This document shows positions 1 through 5,520 of a stretch of 6,895 nt of DNA, one piece after another. The DNA lies in assembly GCA_944386335.1 (NCBI GenBank), contig CALXAQ010000063.1:1-6895 (forward strand), written 5' to 3'. The DNA comes from an uncultured Clostridia bacterium. GTDB lineage: Bacteria > Bacillota > Clostridia > TANB77 > CAG-508. Under the pieces are notes generated by a model. The model did not search any database. It was not told where the DNA came from and saw nothing but the letters and a program-made list of their open reading frames with translations. Both the position numbers and the translations under genes were made by a program. Position 1 is the stretch's first letter; each line of letters starts with the position of its first letter.

Positions 1-36
1 TCTGGACTCTAATACATCTACTAATGTAAATATTTC

Positions 37-74
37 AAATTGTTAGAAATTTGTTAGAAAATTCTAGCAATTTT
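37..74 (+). terminator. possible hairpin terminator of an upstream gene outside the window
   Basis: An inverted repeat pairs AAATTGTTAGAA (37-48) with TTCTAGCAATTT (62-73), with one G-U pair, and TTTTATT follows. The upper arm is also duplicated as TTGTTAGAAA at 40-49 and 51-60, so a second, shorter pairing (53-59 with 62-68) is possible. A plus-strand frame open from base 2 ends with TAG at 44-46, so this could close a gene entering from the left. That tail is only 14 codons and cannot be identified. Confidence 0.3.
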
Positions 75-117
75 ATTATAAAAGCATCAAGGTTAATCTT
101 ACGAACTCCTTGATGCT
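74..117 (-). terminator. probable terminator of tRNA-Leu
   Basis: A perfect 10-bp inverted repeat, AGCATCAAGG (83-92) and CCTTGATGCT (108-117), lies just past the CCA end of the tRNA. Read on the minus strand the hairpin is followed by TTTTATAAT. The loop is long (15 nt) and the U-tract is short, so termination strength is uncertain, but the position fits a monocistronic tRNA unit. Confidence 0.55.
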
Positions 118-121
118 CTTA

Positions 122-210
122 TGGTGCAGATGGCCGGAATCGAACCGGCACGGAGTTTAACCTCCGCAGGATTTTAAGTCCTGTGCGTCTGCCAGTTCCG
201 CCACATCTGC
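122..210 (-). tRNA. tRNA-Leu (anticodon UAA)
   Basis: On the minus strand the acceptor stem GCAGATG pairs with CATCTGC and is followed by ACCA, so the CCA end is encoded (122-124). The anticodon arm has stem CAGGA/TCCTG around loop CTTAAAA, giving anticodon TAA, which reads UUA leucine codons. A long variable arm (CGGAGGTTAAACTCCG), typical of class II leucine tRNAs, precedes the T arm containing GGTTCGATTCC. The 89-nt length fits tRNA-Leu. UUA is a heavily used leucine codon in this AT-rich DNA. The gene stands alone, with its own promoter and probable terminator. Confidence 0.97.
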
Positions 211-244
211 ATCTATAACTGGCATTTGTCTTGCGACAGTTATT

Positions 245-274
245 ATTATAATACTAAAAAATATCATTTGTCAA
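245..274 (-). promoter_or_regulatory. sigma-A promoter of tRNA-Leu
   Basis: On the minus strand a perfect -35 TTGACA (269-274) is separated by 18 bp from a perfect -10 TATAAT (245-250). Transcription would begin near 238, about 28 nt before the mature tRNA. A leader inverted repeat, ATAACTG (215-221) with CAGTTAT (237-243), lies between the promoter and the tRNA and may mark the processed 5' leader. Confidence 0.85.
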
Positions 275-283
275 TATTTTTAC

Positions 284-315
284 AAAAAAAGAATGAAAAA
301 ATTCATTCTTTTTTT
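284..315. terminator. bidirectional Rho-independent terminator
   Basis: Stem GAATGAA (291-297) pairs with TTCATTC (302-308) around an AAAA loop. Seven A residues (284-290) precede it and seven T residues (309-315) follow it, so it can work on either strand. On the minus strand it ends the 48-codon gene, whose TGA stop (303-305) lies inside the stem. It also separates that gene from the tRNA-Leu promoter. Confidence 0.8.
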
Positions 316-449
316 GATAACATACCATTGATTCCATCTAATCTGCCTATATGATAAATTTTCATAACGGTTTTTCTAGCAACTTTTAGAATCCACCTTT
401 CATACCAGGAAAGGTGAATCTCTATCTTTTGTAAAATTTCTTCTTCCAT
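303..449 (-). CDS. small protein of unknown function, 48 aa
   Basis: The ATG at 447-449 is preceded by AAAAAAGGAG (GGAG at 461-464, an 11-nt spacer), and translation ends at a TGA inside the downstream terminator. The product begins MEEEILQKIEIHLSWYERW and continues with a basic, amphipathic stretch containing VARKTVMKIYHIGR, ending in SKKE. It has no signal peptide, no clear transmembrane helix and no recognised catalytic motif. It lacks the HxxSxxLD motif of Spo0E-type phosphatases. Small proteins of this general look (acidic N-terminus, Trp/Tyr-rich basic helix) occur in clostridial accessory regions, but I cannot assign a family. Its own promoter, Shine-Dalgarno site and terminator are well formed, which supports a real gene. 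Upstream Spo0A-box-like heptamers suggest regulation at transition or sporulation. Confidence 0.7.
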   Translation of the reverse strand: MEEEILQKIEIHLSWYERWILKVARKTVMKIYHIGRLDGINGMLSKKE

Positions 450-493
450 AATATTATATACTCCTTTTTTGACTATACAATATTTCTTTTTTT

Positions 494-522
494 ATTATAT
501 GCTACTGTCTTTATTTTTTCAA
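494..522 (-). promoter_or_regulatory. sigma-A promoter of the 48-aa gene
   Basis: On the minus strand -35 TTGAAA (517-522) and -10 TATAAT (494-499) are separated by exactly 17 bp. Transcription would start near 487 and give a leader of about 40 nt before the ATG at 449. A TGTCGAA heptamer lies 5 bp upstream of the -35 hexamer. Confidence 0.75.
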
Positions 523-527
523 CACTA

Positions 528-635
528 TTCGACAATATATTTCAAATTTGTTTCGACAAATTAGTAAATTATTGGAAATATTTATTTTATAATATAATGG
601 AAATAAATATTTAGTCAAAAAACTAGATTTCGACA
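528..635 (-). promoter_or_regulatory. three Spo0A-box-like heptamers (TGTCGAA)
   Basis: TTCGACA, which is TGTCGAA on the minus strand, occurs at 528-534, 552-558 and 629-635, always in the same orientation. TGTCGAA matches the established Spo0A binding box (TGNCGAA). The nearest copy is just upstream of the -35 of the 48-aa gene, where an activator or repressor could act. The middle copy is embedded in the perfect palindrome AATTTGT-TTCG-ACAAATT (545-562), so a dimeric repressor operator is an alternative reading. Spo0A itself is not in the window. Confidence 0.45.
576..612. repeat. AT-only 12-bp perfect inverted repeat
   Basis: AAATATTTATTT (576-587) is the exact reverse complement of AAATAAATATTT (601-612), with a 13-nt spacer. 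GGAAATA is also directly repeated at 574-580 and 599-605. It lies between the end of the interrupted gene (641) and the promoter of the 48-aa gene. It could be a weak transcript end or a protein-binding site. It lacks the GC-rich stem and T-run of a standard terminator. Confidence 0.5.
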
Positions 636-640
636 TTTTT

Positions 641-1201
641 CTACTTTATCCTACTCTTAATATCCTGCCTAATTTCATTCCAATTATTCCCTGTAATATA
701 TTCTATTCCAACAGAGGACATATATCCTTCTTTTTGTGCTAAAACATTCCATTCATGAACAGAAGGAAACTTTTTACTTTTTTGCACGTAATCTTGCAAA
801 AATTGTTTGCTCATTTGATATAATAAGTATATATCACTATTAGGTGGATACATTTTTGTTTCTCTCTTTCTTTCTAATTGCCAATTCTTCCCATACCAAT
901 TAATCCATTGATGCATTTGTTCATTAACATGTAATGTTTGTTCTGCTGTTATCCCATATTCCTCTATAGCTTTATTTAATTTTCTTCTCAACTTTTTTAA
1001 TTTTTTATTTTTTTTCTTGTTTTCTTTTATTAGTACATTTTTTATTTTTTCTCATGATGTAAATCCTTCATGTGCACATAATGTAGTAACACTATAAAGT
1101 TGGAAATACTTTGCGTATTTGTTCCATTCTTCTGCTGTTAAATTTGCGTCTTCAGTTAAACGTTTGGCCAATTCTTTTTTTGATTTTCCTAAATAATCCA
1201 T
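641..1201 (-). pseudogene. duplicated HNH-repeat-like protein, interrupted by in-frame TGA
   Basis: The ATG at 1199-1201 has AGGAAGG 5 nt upstream and begins MDYLGKSKKELAKRL. The frame reads 49 residues, meets TGA at 1052-1054, then stays open without another stop to 641, for 186 codons in all. A downstream TTG at 991 would give a 116-aa fragment but has no convincing ribosome site. The N-terminal part has EEWNKYAKYFQLYS...HEGFTS, and the C-terminal part has HEWNVLAQKEGYMSS...ITGNNWNEI. These align with matching Trp, Asn, Ala, Ser and Gly positions, so the protein seems to hold two copies of one small helical domain joined by a Lys-rich linker. The pattern resembles the homing-endonuclease-associated repeat (PF18780), so DNA binding is plausible but inferred. 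The TGA falls next to the position of the conserved Trp, and one base change from TGG would explain it. The gene sits 19 bp downstream of the 43-aa membrane gene and is probably co-transcribed with it. Confidence 0.6.
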
Positions 1202-1220
1202 CTGTTCCTTCCTATCTTTA

Positions 1221-1352
1221 CTAGGTTAATGACCAATATAAGAATATTATTCCTAGTAGAATTCCTACTAAAACACAAAAAATAGCTTCCCAAAAACCCT
1301 TATTATATTCTTCTTCTTCTTTTTCTTTTTCTTTTCTTTTTTGTTTTTCCAT
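1221..1352 (-). CDS. small charged single-pass membrane protein, 43 aa
   Basis: The ATG at 1350-1352 follows AAAAGGAAGAG, a well-placed ribosome site, and the frame ends in TAG. The N-terminal 17 residues are almost only Lys, Glu, Arg and Gln (MEKQKRKEKEKEEEEYNKG). One hydrophobic helix of about 20 residues follows (FWEAIFCVLVGILLGIIFLY), then a three-residue tail. The positive-inside rule suggests a cytoplasmic N-terminus. It is the first gene of the minus-strand unit divergent from the XRE/S24 regulator, and the interrupted gene starts 19 bp later. No family is recognised. It resembles small membrane proteins found beside phage-type repressors, but a holin or toxin role is not shown by the sequence. 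Confidence 0.65.
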   Translation of the reverse strand: MEKQKRKEKEKEEEEYNKGFWEAIFCVLVGILLGIIFLYWSLT

Positions 1353-1373
1353 TTCTCTTCCTTTTGTTATTTA

Positions 1374-1454
1374 TTTGTGAACATTCTATCTTTTTATAAT
1401 ATATTTGTCAATATTTTTTCGAAAAATGTTTTACTTTTGTGAACACATATGTTA
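1374..1454. promoter_or_regulatory. candidate operators shared by divergent promoters
   Basis: TTTGTGAACA occurs exactly at 1374-1383 and again at 1436-1445, 62 bp apart. The first copy overlaps the -10/start region of the minus-strand promoter. The second lies in the spacer of the plus-strand promoter and extends into the imperfect palindrome GAACA-CATA-TGTTA (1441-1454). Binding of the adjacent XRE/S24 regulator to both would repress the small-gene unit and its own gene. The role is inferred from position; the repeat itself is directly visible. Confidence 0.5.
1383..1411 (-). promoter_or_regulatory. sigma-A promoter of the 43-aa/186-codon unit
   Basis: On the minus strand a perfect -35 TTGACA (1406-1411) and -10 TAGAAT (1383-1388) are 17 bp apart. 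Initiation near 1376 gives a leader of roughly 24 nt before the ATG at 1352. The start region overlaps the TTTGTGAACA repeat. Confidence 0.7.
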
Positions 1455-1458
1455 TACT
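1430..1458 (+). promoter_or_regulatory. sigma-A promoter of the XRE/S24 regulator
   Basis: -35 TTTACT (1430-1435) and -10 TATACT (1453-1458) are separated by 17 bp. Transcription from about 1465 would give a very short leader before the ATG at 1481, including the AAAGGAG at 1466-1472. This also argues against a GTG start at 1439, which lies inside the promoter. Confidence 0.6.
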
Positions 1459-1480
1459 TTGTGTAAAAGGAGTGAAAAAA

Positions 1481-2092
1481 ATGCTAACTTCATTAGAATT
1501 AGGTAGTTACCTGCAATCTATTAGAAAATCTCAACACTTTAGTTTAAGAAAAGTAAATGAATTATCTGGAATTTCTTATAGTTATCTAAATATGATAGAG
1601 CATGGTACTAGAAAAGCCACACCTGATTTATTAAAAAAACTTGCTAATTTATATCAGCTTAATTATCTAGATTTATATCAGAAAGTTGGTTATATAGATA
1701 GTTCCTATAAGGAAGGAATCCCTTATTATGCCAAAATACAAGATTATCTTCAAAATCTATCTCCTGCACGTACTCTTCCTGTAGAAAATACTAATCCCTT
1801 GACATCTATTTTTGCCATTTCTATGCCAGATGACAGTATGCTTCCTTCTATTTGGAAAAATGATATTATTATTTTGGAAGCCTCCTCAAAATTTTCATCA
1901 GGAGATATCGTTCTTTTTTCTATTAATTCTAATACTTTTCTTATCAGAAAAGCTAAAAAAACGCAAAATGGCATTGTTCTACAACCTTTATCTGAACAAT
2001 ATGAACCAACTTTTTACACAAGAGAAGATTTTTCCTCTCAAAAAATAAAAATATTAGGTATTGTTAAGCAACTAAGAAGAGTATTTAACTAG
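1481..2092 (+). CDS. XRE-family HTH / S24 LexA-like transcriptional repressor
   Basis: A 203-aa cytoplasmic regulator. The start is ATG 1481 with AAAGGAG at 1466-1472; a longer frame from GTG 1439 overlaps the promoter and is not used. Residues about 6-62 form an XRE helix-turn-helix (LGSYLQSIRKSQHFSLRKV, then ELSGISYSYLNMIEHGTRK), and residues about 105-200 an S24 peptidase-like fold. The nucleophile motif is present as DDSMLPS (Ser119), followed by NDIIIL and SGDIVLF. Where LexA/CI-type proteins have the catalytic Lys (usually xxKRx), this protein reads FLIRKAK, so the aligned position seems to be Arg156 with Lys157 next to it. No obvious Ala-Gly cleavage site is seen in the linker. It may therefore be a non-cleaving repressor that uses the fold for dimerisation; this is inference. 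It is divergent from the small membrane gene, with the repeat TTTGTGAACA in both promoters, which fits autoregulation and control of that unit. Confidence 0.88.
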   Translation: MLTSLELGSYLQSIRKSQHFSLRKVNELSGISYSYLNMIEHGTRKATPDLLKKLANLYQLNYLDLYQKVGYIDSSYKEGIPYYAKIQDYLQNLSPARTLPVENTNPLTSIFAISMPDDSMLPSIWKNDIIILEASSKFSSGDIVLFSINSNTFLIRKAKKTQNGIVLQPLSEQYEPTFYTREDFSSQKIKILGIVKQLRRVFN

Positions 2093-2123
2093 CGATACAT
2101 ACATGTATTTTAATCGTAAAAAC

Positions 2124-2169
2124 AGAAAGAGTTTACTCCACGTAAAGTATACTCTTTCTAATTTTTATT
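2124..2169. terminator. bidirectional terminator between convergent genes
   Basis: AGAAAGAGTTTACT (2124-2137) pairs with AGTATACTCTTTCT (2146-2159) at 13 of 14 positions around an 8-nt loop. AATTTTTATT follows on the plus strand, and GTTTTTACG follows on the minus strand. It closes the XRE/S24 gene (stop 2092) and the M23 peptidase gene, whose stop (2165-2167) lies in the tract. Confidence 0.85.
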
Positions 2170-3206
2170 CATATAAATTTTCTTCCATAAAGCCATATAC
2201 CCTTTCATAGTCTTTTGTATCTTCATAAGCCTTATACACTTCTGAACGATTTTTTCTCAAAAAATTGATAATAGCATATACATCTATCCAAATTTGATTA
2301 GAGCCTTCTTTTTGTACTTCATCAAAAATAAGTTGCATTCCAAAATGTAAATGAGGAACATTAATATTATTTACATTCTCTTTACTACTATATCCTGTCA
2401 TTCCTAAATATCCTATGACATCTCCTGCTTTTACTATTTTCCCTACTTCTATTTCTTTTGCAAAAGGATGATCCTTTCTTAAATGTGCATAATAATAATA
2501 TCTTTTTTTATCAAAACTACGAATTCCTATTCTCCATCCTCCATATTGATTCCAACCGAGCTGCTTCCACCACTCCAGATTCTACTGCTATAATTGGTGT
2601 TCCAACTGCTCCCATTAAATCGTTTCCTAGATGTATTCTTTTATATCCATAAGATCTAGCTGCTCCGAAATCATCATAATGGCTAAAACCATAGTTTTTT
2701 GCAATAGGTAAAAATGCTTTTATTCCATATTTCTTTTCAAACACTTTTGTACCATCGTCTTTTTTTACCTGTATTTCATATTCTCCAATAAATTCTTTTA
2801 AAATAGCAGTATATGCCTCTAAATAGTAAGAATATAACTTCATATTTTGTGCTATCTCTACCATTGTTTTACCAGTTTGCAATTTTTCTACTATACTATC
2901 CAAATCTTTTTGTTTAAAATTTTTAAAATTTCCACCATATTTTGCTCCTAAATAAGCTATTAACTCTATCCAATTCATATCAATTTGTTCTTCTGTGGTA
3001 TGAGAAACAATATCTAATTTAGCAGTTTTTTCTAATACTTCCTCTGTTACTTGAAAATCCACCCATTTAATATATTCCTTCTTTTCCTCCTCTTCTGTTG
3101 CCATAGAAGAAAATAGAAAAAAACAACCTACACTCAAAATCAAAAAAACAATAAGAATAGTAAAAAAAATAATTTTTTTCTTTTCCCATATGATTTGCAC
3201 ACGCAT
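2165..3206 (-). pseudogene. membrane-anchored M23 (LytM-type) peptidase, frameshifted
   Basis: The ATG at 3206 follows GAGGTG with about 6 nt spacing. The first frame encodes a short basic N-terminus, a transmembrane helix (about residues 11-33), an extracytoplasmic helical region with the stretch YGIKAFLPIAKNYGFSHYD, and the M23 motif IHLGND (His192, Asp196). It then goes out of frame and stops at 2517. Removing one base near 2558-2562 (GCA-G-CTC becomes GCA-CTC) restores VEALGWNQYGGWRIGIRS, then YYYYAHL (His241) and HLHFG (His285, His287), with the stop at 2165: 346 aa in all. All zinc and catalytic motifs of M23 endopeptidases therefore survive across two frames. The family cleaves peptidoglycan cross-bridges outside the membrane; here anchoring and a possible role in envelope remodelling or sporulation are inferred. 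As written, the product lacks HLHF and would be inactive. The gene is convergent with the XRE/S24 gene and lies downstream of the HU terminator. Confidence 0.85.
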
Positions 3207-3319
3207 GCACTACACCTCATAAAAAATATATGTACCTTTTGATAAAAAAGAACTTAAAAATCTACATTGTTTTCTTTTCTGCTAAGTTATTTTTTATTGT
3301 ACTTCTTAATTTATGACAG

Positions 3320-3350
3320 AAAAAAGAGTAGAAACTGTATTTTCTACTCT
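3320..3350 (-). terminator. Rho-independent terminator after HU
   Basis: On the minus strand the 10-bp stem AGAGTAGAAA/TTTCTACTCT (arms 3325-3334 and 3341-3350) closes a 6-nt loop and runs directly into TTTTTTCTG. It lies 38 nt past the HU stop codon and separates that transcript from the M23 gene. Confidence 0.9.
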
Positions 3351-3387
3351 ACCATATGAATTCATATATTTATATAAATCTCACAAA

Positions 3388-3666
3388 TTATTTTTTATTT
3401 ACTAAATCTTTTAAAGCTTTTCCTGCTTTGAATACTGGTGCTTTAGAAGCTGGTATTTTAATTTCTTCTTTAGTTTGTGGATTTCTTCCTTTTCTAGCTG
3501 CTCTCTTTCTTACTTCAAAAGAACCAAATCCAACAAGTTGAACTTTGTCTCCTTTTGTTAAAGTTTCTGTTATAATGTCAACAAAAGCATTTACTGAAGC
3601 CTCAGCATCTTTTTTTGTTGCACCTGTTTTAGCTGCCATAGCTGCAATTAACTCAGATTTGTTCAT
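3388..3666 (-). CDS. hup: HU family DNA-binding protein
   Basis: A 92-aa protein of the usual length for bacterial HU, the histone-like nucleoid protein that bends and compacts DNA as a dimer. It begins MNKSELIAAMAAKTGATKK (alpha-helical dimerisation body). The conserved core follows (VQLVGFGSFEVRKRAARKG), then the DNA-binding beta-arm with GRNPQT and the IKIPASKAPVFKAGKALK tail that closes the fold. The start is ATG 3664-3666 with AGGAGGT (3674-3680) 7 nt upstream. It lies 174 bp downstream of the flippase on the same strand with no terminator between, and no strong promoter is seen in the gap, so co-transcription is likely. HU next to a SpoVB-like flippase recalls the clostridial spoVB-mazG-hup-rqcP (yabMNO-type) neighbourhood; mazG and the S4-domain gene are absent from their usual places here. 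Confidence 0.97.
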   Translation of the reverse strand: MNKSELIAAMAAKTGATKKDAEASVNAFVDIITETLTKGDKVQLVGFGSFEVRKRAARKGRNPQTKEEIKIPASKAPVFKAGKALKDLVNKK

Positions 3667-3695
3667 TTAAATTACCTCCTACTTAAGTTTCATAT

Positions 3696-3714
3696 GTAGA
3701 TTTTTTTTATCTAC
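3696..3714. repeat. small hairpin in the HU leader
   Basis: GTAGAT (3696-3701) and ATCTAC (3709-3714) flank a 7-nt T/A loop, about 30 nt upstream of the HU start codon. The stem is short and no T-run follows its arm, so it is not a convincing terminator. A role in HU mRNA processing or translation is possible but unproven. Confidence 0.35.
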
Positions 3715-3844
3715 TACTAACAATATTCGCCAATCTTTTGTAAAATCCTTCTTTTTTTGCATTTTTTTCTTTCAAACCTTTCTGTCCGTAAGTCTTTTCA
3801 AAGTAATGCTTATCAAAATGGCTTGTTTTAGCGGTTTTTACTAT
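3707..3844 (-). other. start-less open frame between flippase and HU
   Basis: One minus-strand frame stays open for 45 codons, from the flippase stop (overlapping it by 4 nt) to a TAA at 3707-3709. It contains TSHFDKHYFEKTYGQKG and ends KRLANIVSSR. The composition looks protein-like, but no ATG, GTG or TTG is available near its beginning; the first codon after the upstream stop is ATA, with AGGA 8 nt before it. It may be the remnant of a lost gene (mazG often sits here in Clostridia, although no MazG motif is visible), an unusual-start small gene, or chance. Confidence 0.2.
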
Positions 3845-5478
3845 TTATATAATCCTATTTTTTCTAAAATTTTATTTAATTTATATCCATAAGGAATCAT
3901 TTTTATTTCTTCTTTATCTAAAATTTTCAAGACAAAAACAGAAAGAACATATATTATAATGGCAGTAATAATTGCTATTATTGTAGCCATTTTCCCTGCA
4001 TTTATACCTCCTAACAGCAAATAAAATCCATAAGAACAGATTGCCATCATACCACTTGCTAAAAGTGGCTTTATAATAAATTTAGAAAAACTTAGTCCTA
4101 ACTTCATATTTCTTCTTAAAACACTAAATCCAATAAAAAATGCGACAGCATGACATACCACAGTTGCAAATGCAGCTCCTGCTGCTCCAATGGATGGGAT
4201 AGGTACCAACACTAAATTTAAAATTAATTTTAAGATAACTCCTATAGAAAGTGCTGTAGCTGGTACTAAAATCTTACCTAATCCCTGCAATGCTCCGTTT
4301 ACCGTTTGTTCTAGTACTGTAAAAATAATAGCAAGAGAACTCACTTGAAAGATAAAGGCTCCCTCTGGTGCATTAGGAAACAATAAATTTAAAATTGGCT
4401 GTGCAAAAATAATCATTCCAATCATACAAGGTAAACCAATTAACATAGTTACTAGTAACGAAAAAGATACTCTTTTTCTCCCTGTTTCCATATCTCCTGT
4501 TGTTTTTGCTGTAGTAATAGCTGGTACTAACGCCGTTGCAAAGGCAATATTAAAAGATAAAGGAAGAGAAGTTAAAGTGTCAACTTTTCCACTTAATATT
4601 CCATATTGTGCTTTTGCTTCTGTTTCTGTTAAGAATGTCTTTAATCCTCTTACTACGGTAGTAGAATCTATATTTCTATTAATAGATGTTAAAATAGAAC
4701 TTAAAGACATAGGAATGGATACAGATAAAATTTTTCTTACTGTTCCTGCTACACTTTTTGTTCTTAAATGACGGGATGTAACAATCTCTTTAGATAAGTC
4801 TTCCCTACGTATCTTATAATAAAAGAACAAATAAATAAAACTAGTAATTGTTGCAAAAGTAGTTGCTAAATTAGCACCTGCTGCCATTAAAGTAGTATTT
4901 ACCCCAGAACTTACTGCCACAATTTCTACAATTAATATAGTAAACAGAGTTTTAAATAATTGCTCTATCGTTTGTGAATTTGCCATTGCTTTCATGTTGC
5001 CTCTGCCATTGAAAAACCCCCTAAACACACAAACAATAGCTACAAAAAATATAGCTGGAGATAAAGCCACCAAGGTTAACTCTGACTCTGGTATAGCTAG
5101 CCATACATTAGCGATATAATGTGCTCCAAAAAACAAAATCATTGTTCCAATAAGCCCAACGACTGCAAAAGTAGCTAAAGCAATTTTAAAAATACGATGT
5201 GCTCCTCTATAATCTTCTTTTGCAATTTGTGCAGAAACTAATCTTGCAACTGCATTAGGTACTCCTGTAGAAGAAACCGTTAATAATAAGGCATAAATGG
5301 AAAATCCAGCACTATAAATGGCATTTCCTTCATCTCCAAACCCTTCTTTATTGGTTAAATACCATTTATATACCAATCCTAAAAGCTTAATAAGCACTTG
5401 TGAAAACATAAGTGCCATTACGCCTTGCATAAAACTTTCTCCTTTTATTTTCTTGCCTACTCTTTTCCCTCGACTCAA
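3841..5478 (-). CDS. SpoVB/MurJ-like polysaccharide (lipid-linked) flippase
   Basis: A 545-aa polytopic inner-membrane protein of the MOP/MVF superfamily, with about 14 predicted helices across the whole length. These proteins flip undecaprenyl-linked precursors across the membrane; SpoVB-type members serve spore cortex peptidoglycan. The family motif near residues 152-173 is clear (FRGFFNGRGNMKAMANSQ, then IEQ), as is its partner near TSLPLSFNIAFATALVPAIT, and GALQGLGK in the second half. The chosen start is TTG 5476-5478 with AAAGGAAGG 8 nt upstream; a second in-frame ATG at 5428-5430 (Met17) has AAAAGGAG also 8 nt upstream. The longer form keeps a basic N-terminus (MSRGKRVGKKIKGESF) usual for the family. 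SpoVB of Bacillus is about 520 aa, so the length fits. A strong promoter lies upstream, and HU follows in the same direction. The substrate and the exact subgroup (SpoVB, YabM or YtgP type) cannot be fixed from sequence alone. Confidence 0.93.
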   Translation of the reverse strand: MSRGKRVGKKIKGESFMQGVMALMFSQVLIKLLGLVYKWYLTNKEGFGDEGNAIYSAGFSIYALLLTVSSTGVPNAVARLVSAQIAKEDYRGAHRIFKIALATFAVVGLIGTMILFFGAHYIANVWLAIPESELTLVALSPAIFFVAIVCVFRGFFNGRGNMKAMANSQTIEQLFKTLFTILIVEIVAVSSGVNTTLMAAGANLATTFATITSFIYLFFYYKIRREDLSKEIVTSRHLRTKSVAGTVRKILSVSIPMSLSSILTSINRNIDSTTVVRGLKTFLTETEAKAQYGILSGKVDTLTSLPLSFNIAFATALVPAITTAKTTGDMETGRKRVSFSLLVTMLIGLPCMIGMIIFAQPILNLLFPNAPEGAFIFQVSSLAIIFTVLEQTVNGALQGLGKILVPATALSIGVILKLILNLVLVPIPSIGAAGAAFATVVCHAVAFFIGFSVLRRNMKLGLSFSKFIIKPLLASGMMAICSYGFYLLLGGINAGKMATIIAIITAIIIYVLSVFVLKILDKEEIKMIPYGYKLNKILEKIGLYK

Positions 5479-5520
5479 AATTTTTTCCTTCCTTTTTCTA
5501 TTTTATTTTCCTATTATATG

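Noticed and set aside
122..210. tRNA-Leu as the attachment site of an integrated element next to the cassette
   Set aside because: No second copy of the tRNA 3' end and no integrase gene are visible in the window, so the idea has no direct support here.
572..598. Plus-strand promoter TTGGAA...TATAAT
   Set aside because: The spacer is 15 bp or less and there is no plus-strand gene downstream until 1481.
1052..1054. TGA read as tryptophan by an altered genetic code
   Set aside because: The intact genes use TGG for Trp, and the 303-449 gene ends in TGA within a terminator, so TGA functions as a stop.
1309..1350. Long pyrimidine tract as a triplex or slippage element
   Set aside because: It is explained by the Lys/Glu codons at the N-terminus of the 43-aa gene on the other strand.
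1439..1480. Extended N-terminus of the XRE/S24 regulator from GTG 1439
   Set aside because: This start lies inside the promoter and has no ribosome site, whereas ATG 1481 has AAAGGAG at good spacing and begins right before the HTH.
3285..3320. Sigma-E-like promoter (TCATAAA...GTACAAT) for the M23 gene
   Set aside because: The spacing of about 6 nt is far too short for sigma-E, and the site abuts the HU terminator. No convincing promoter for the M23 gene was found.
3696..3714. Terminator between the flippase and HU
   Set aside because: The stem is only 6 bp and no T-run follows it on the minus strand.
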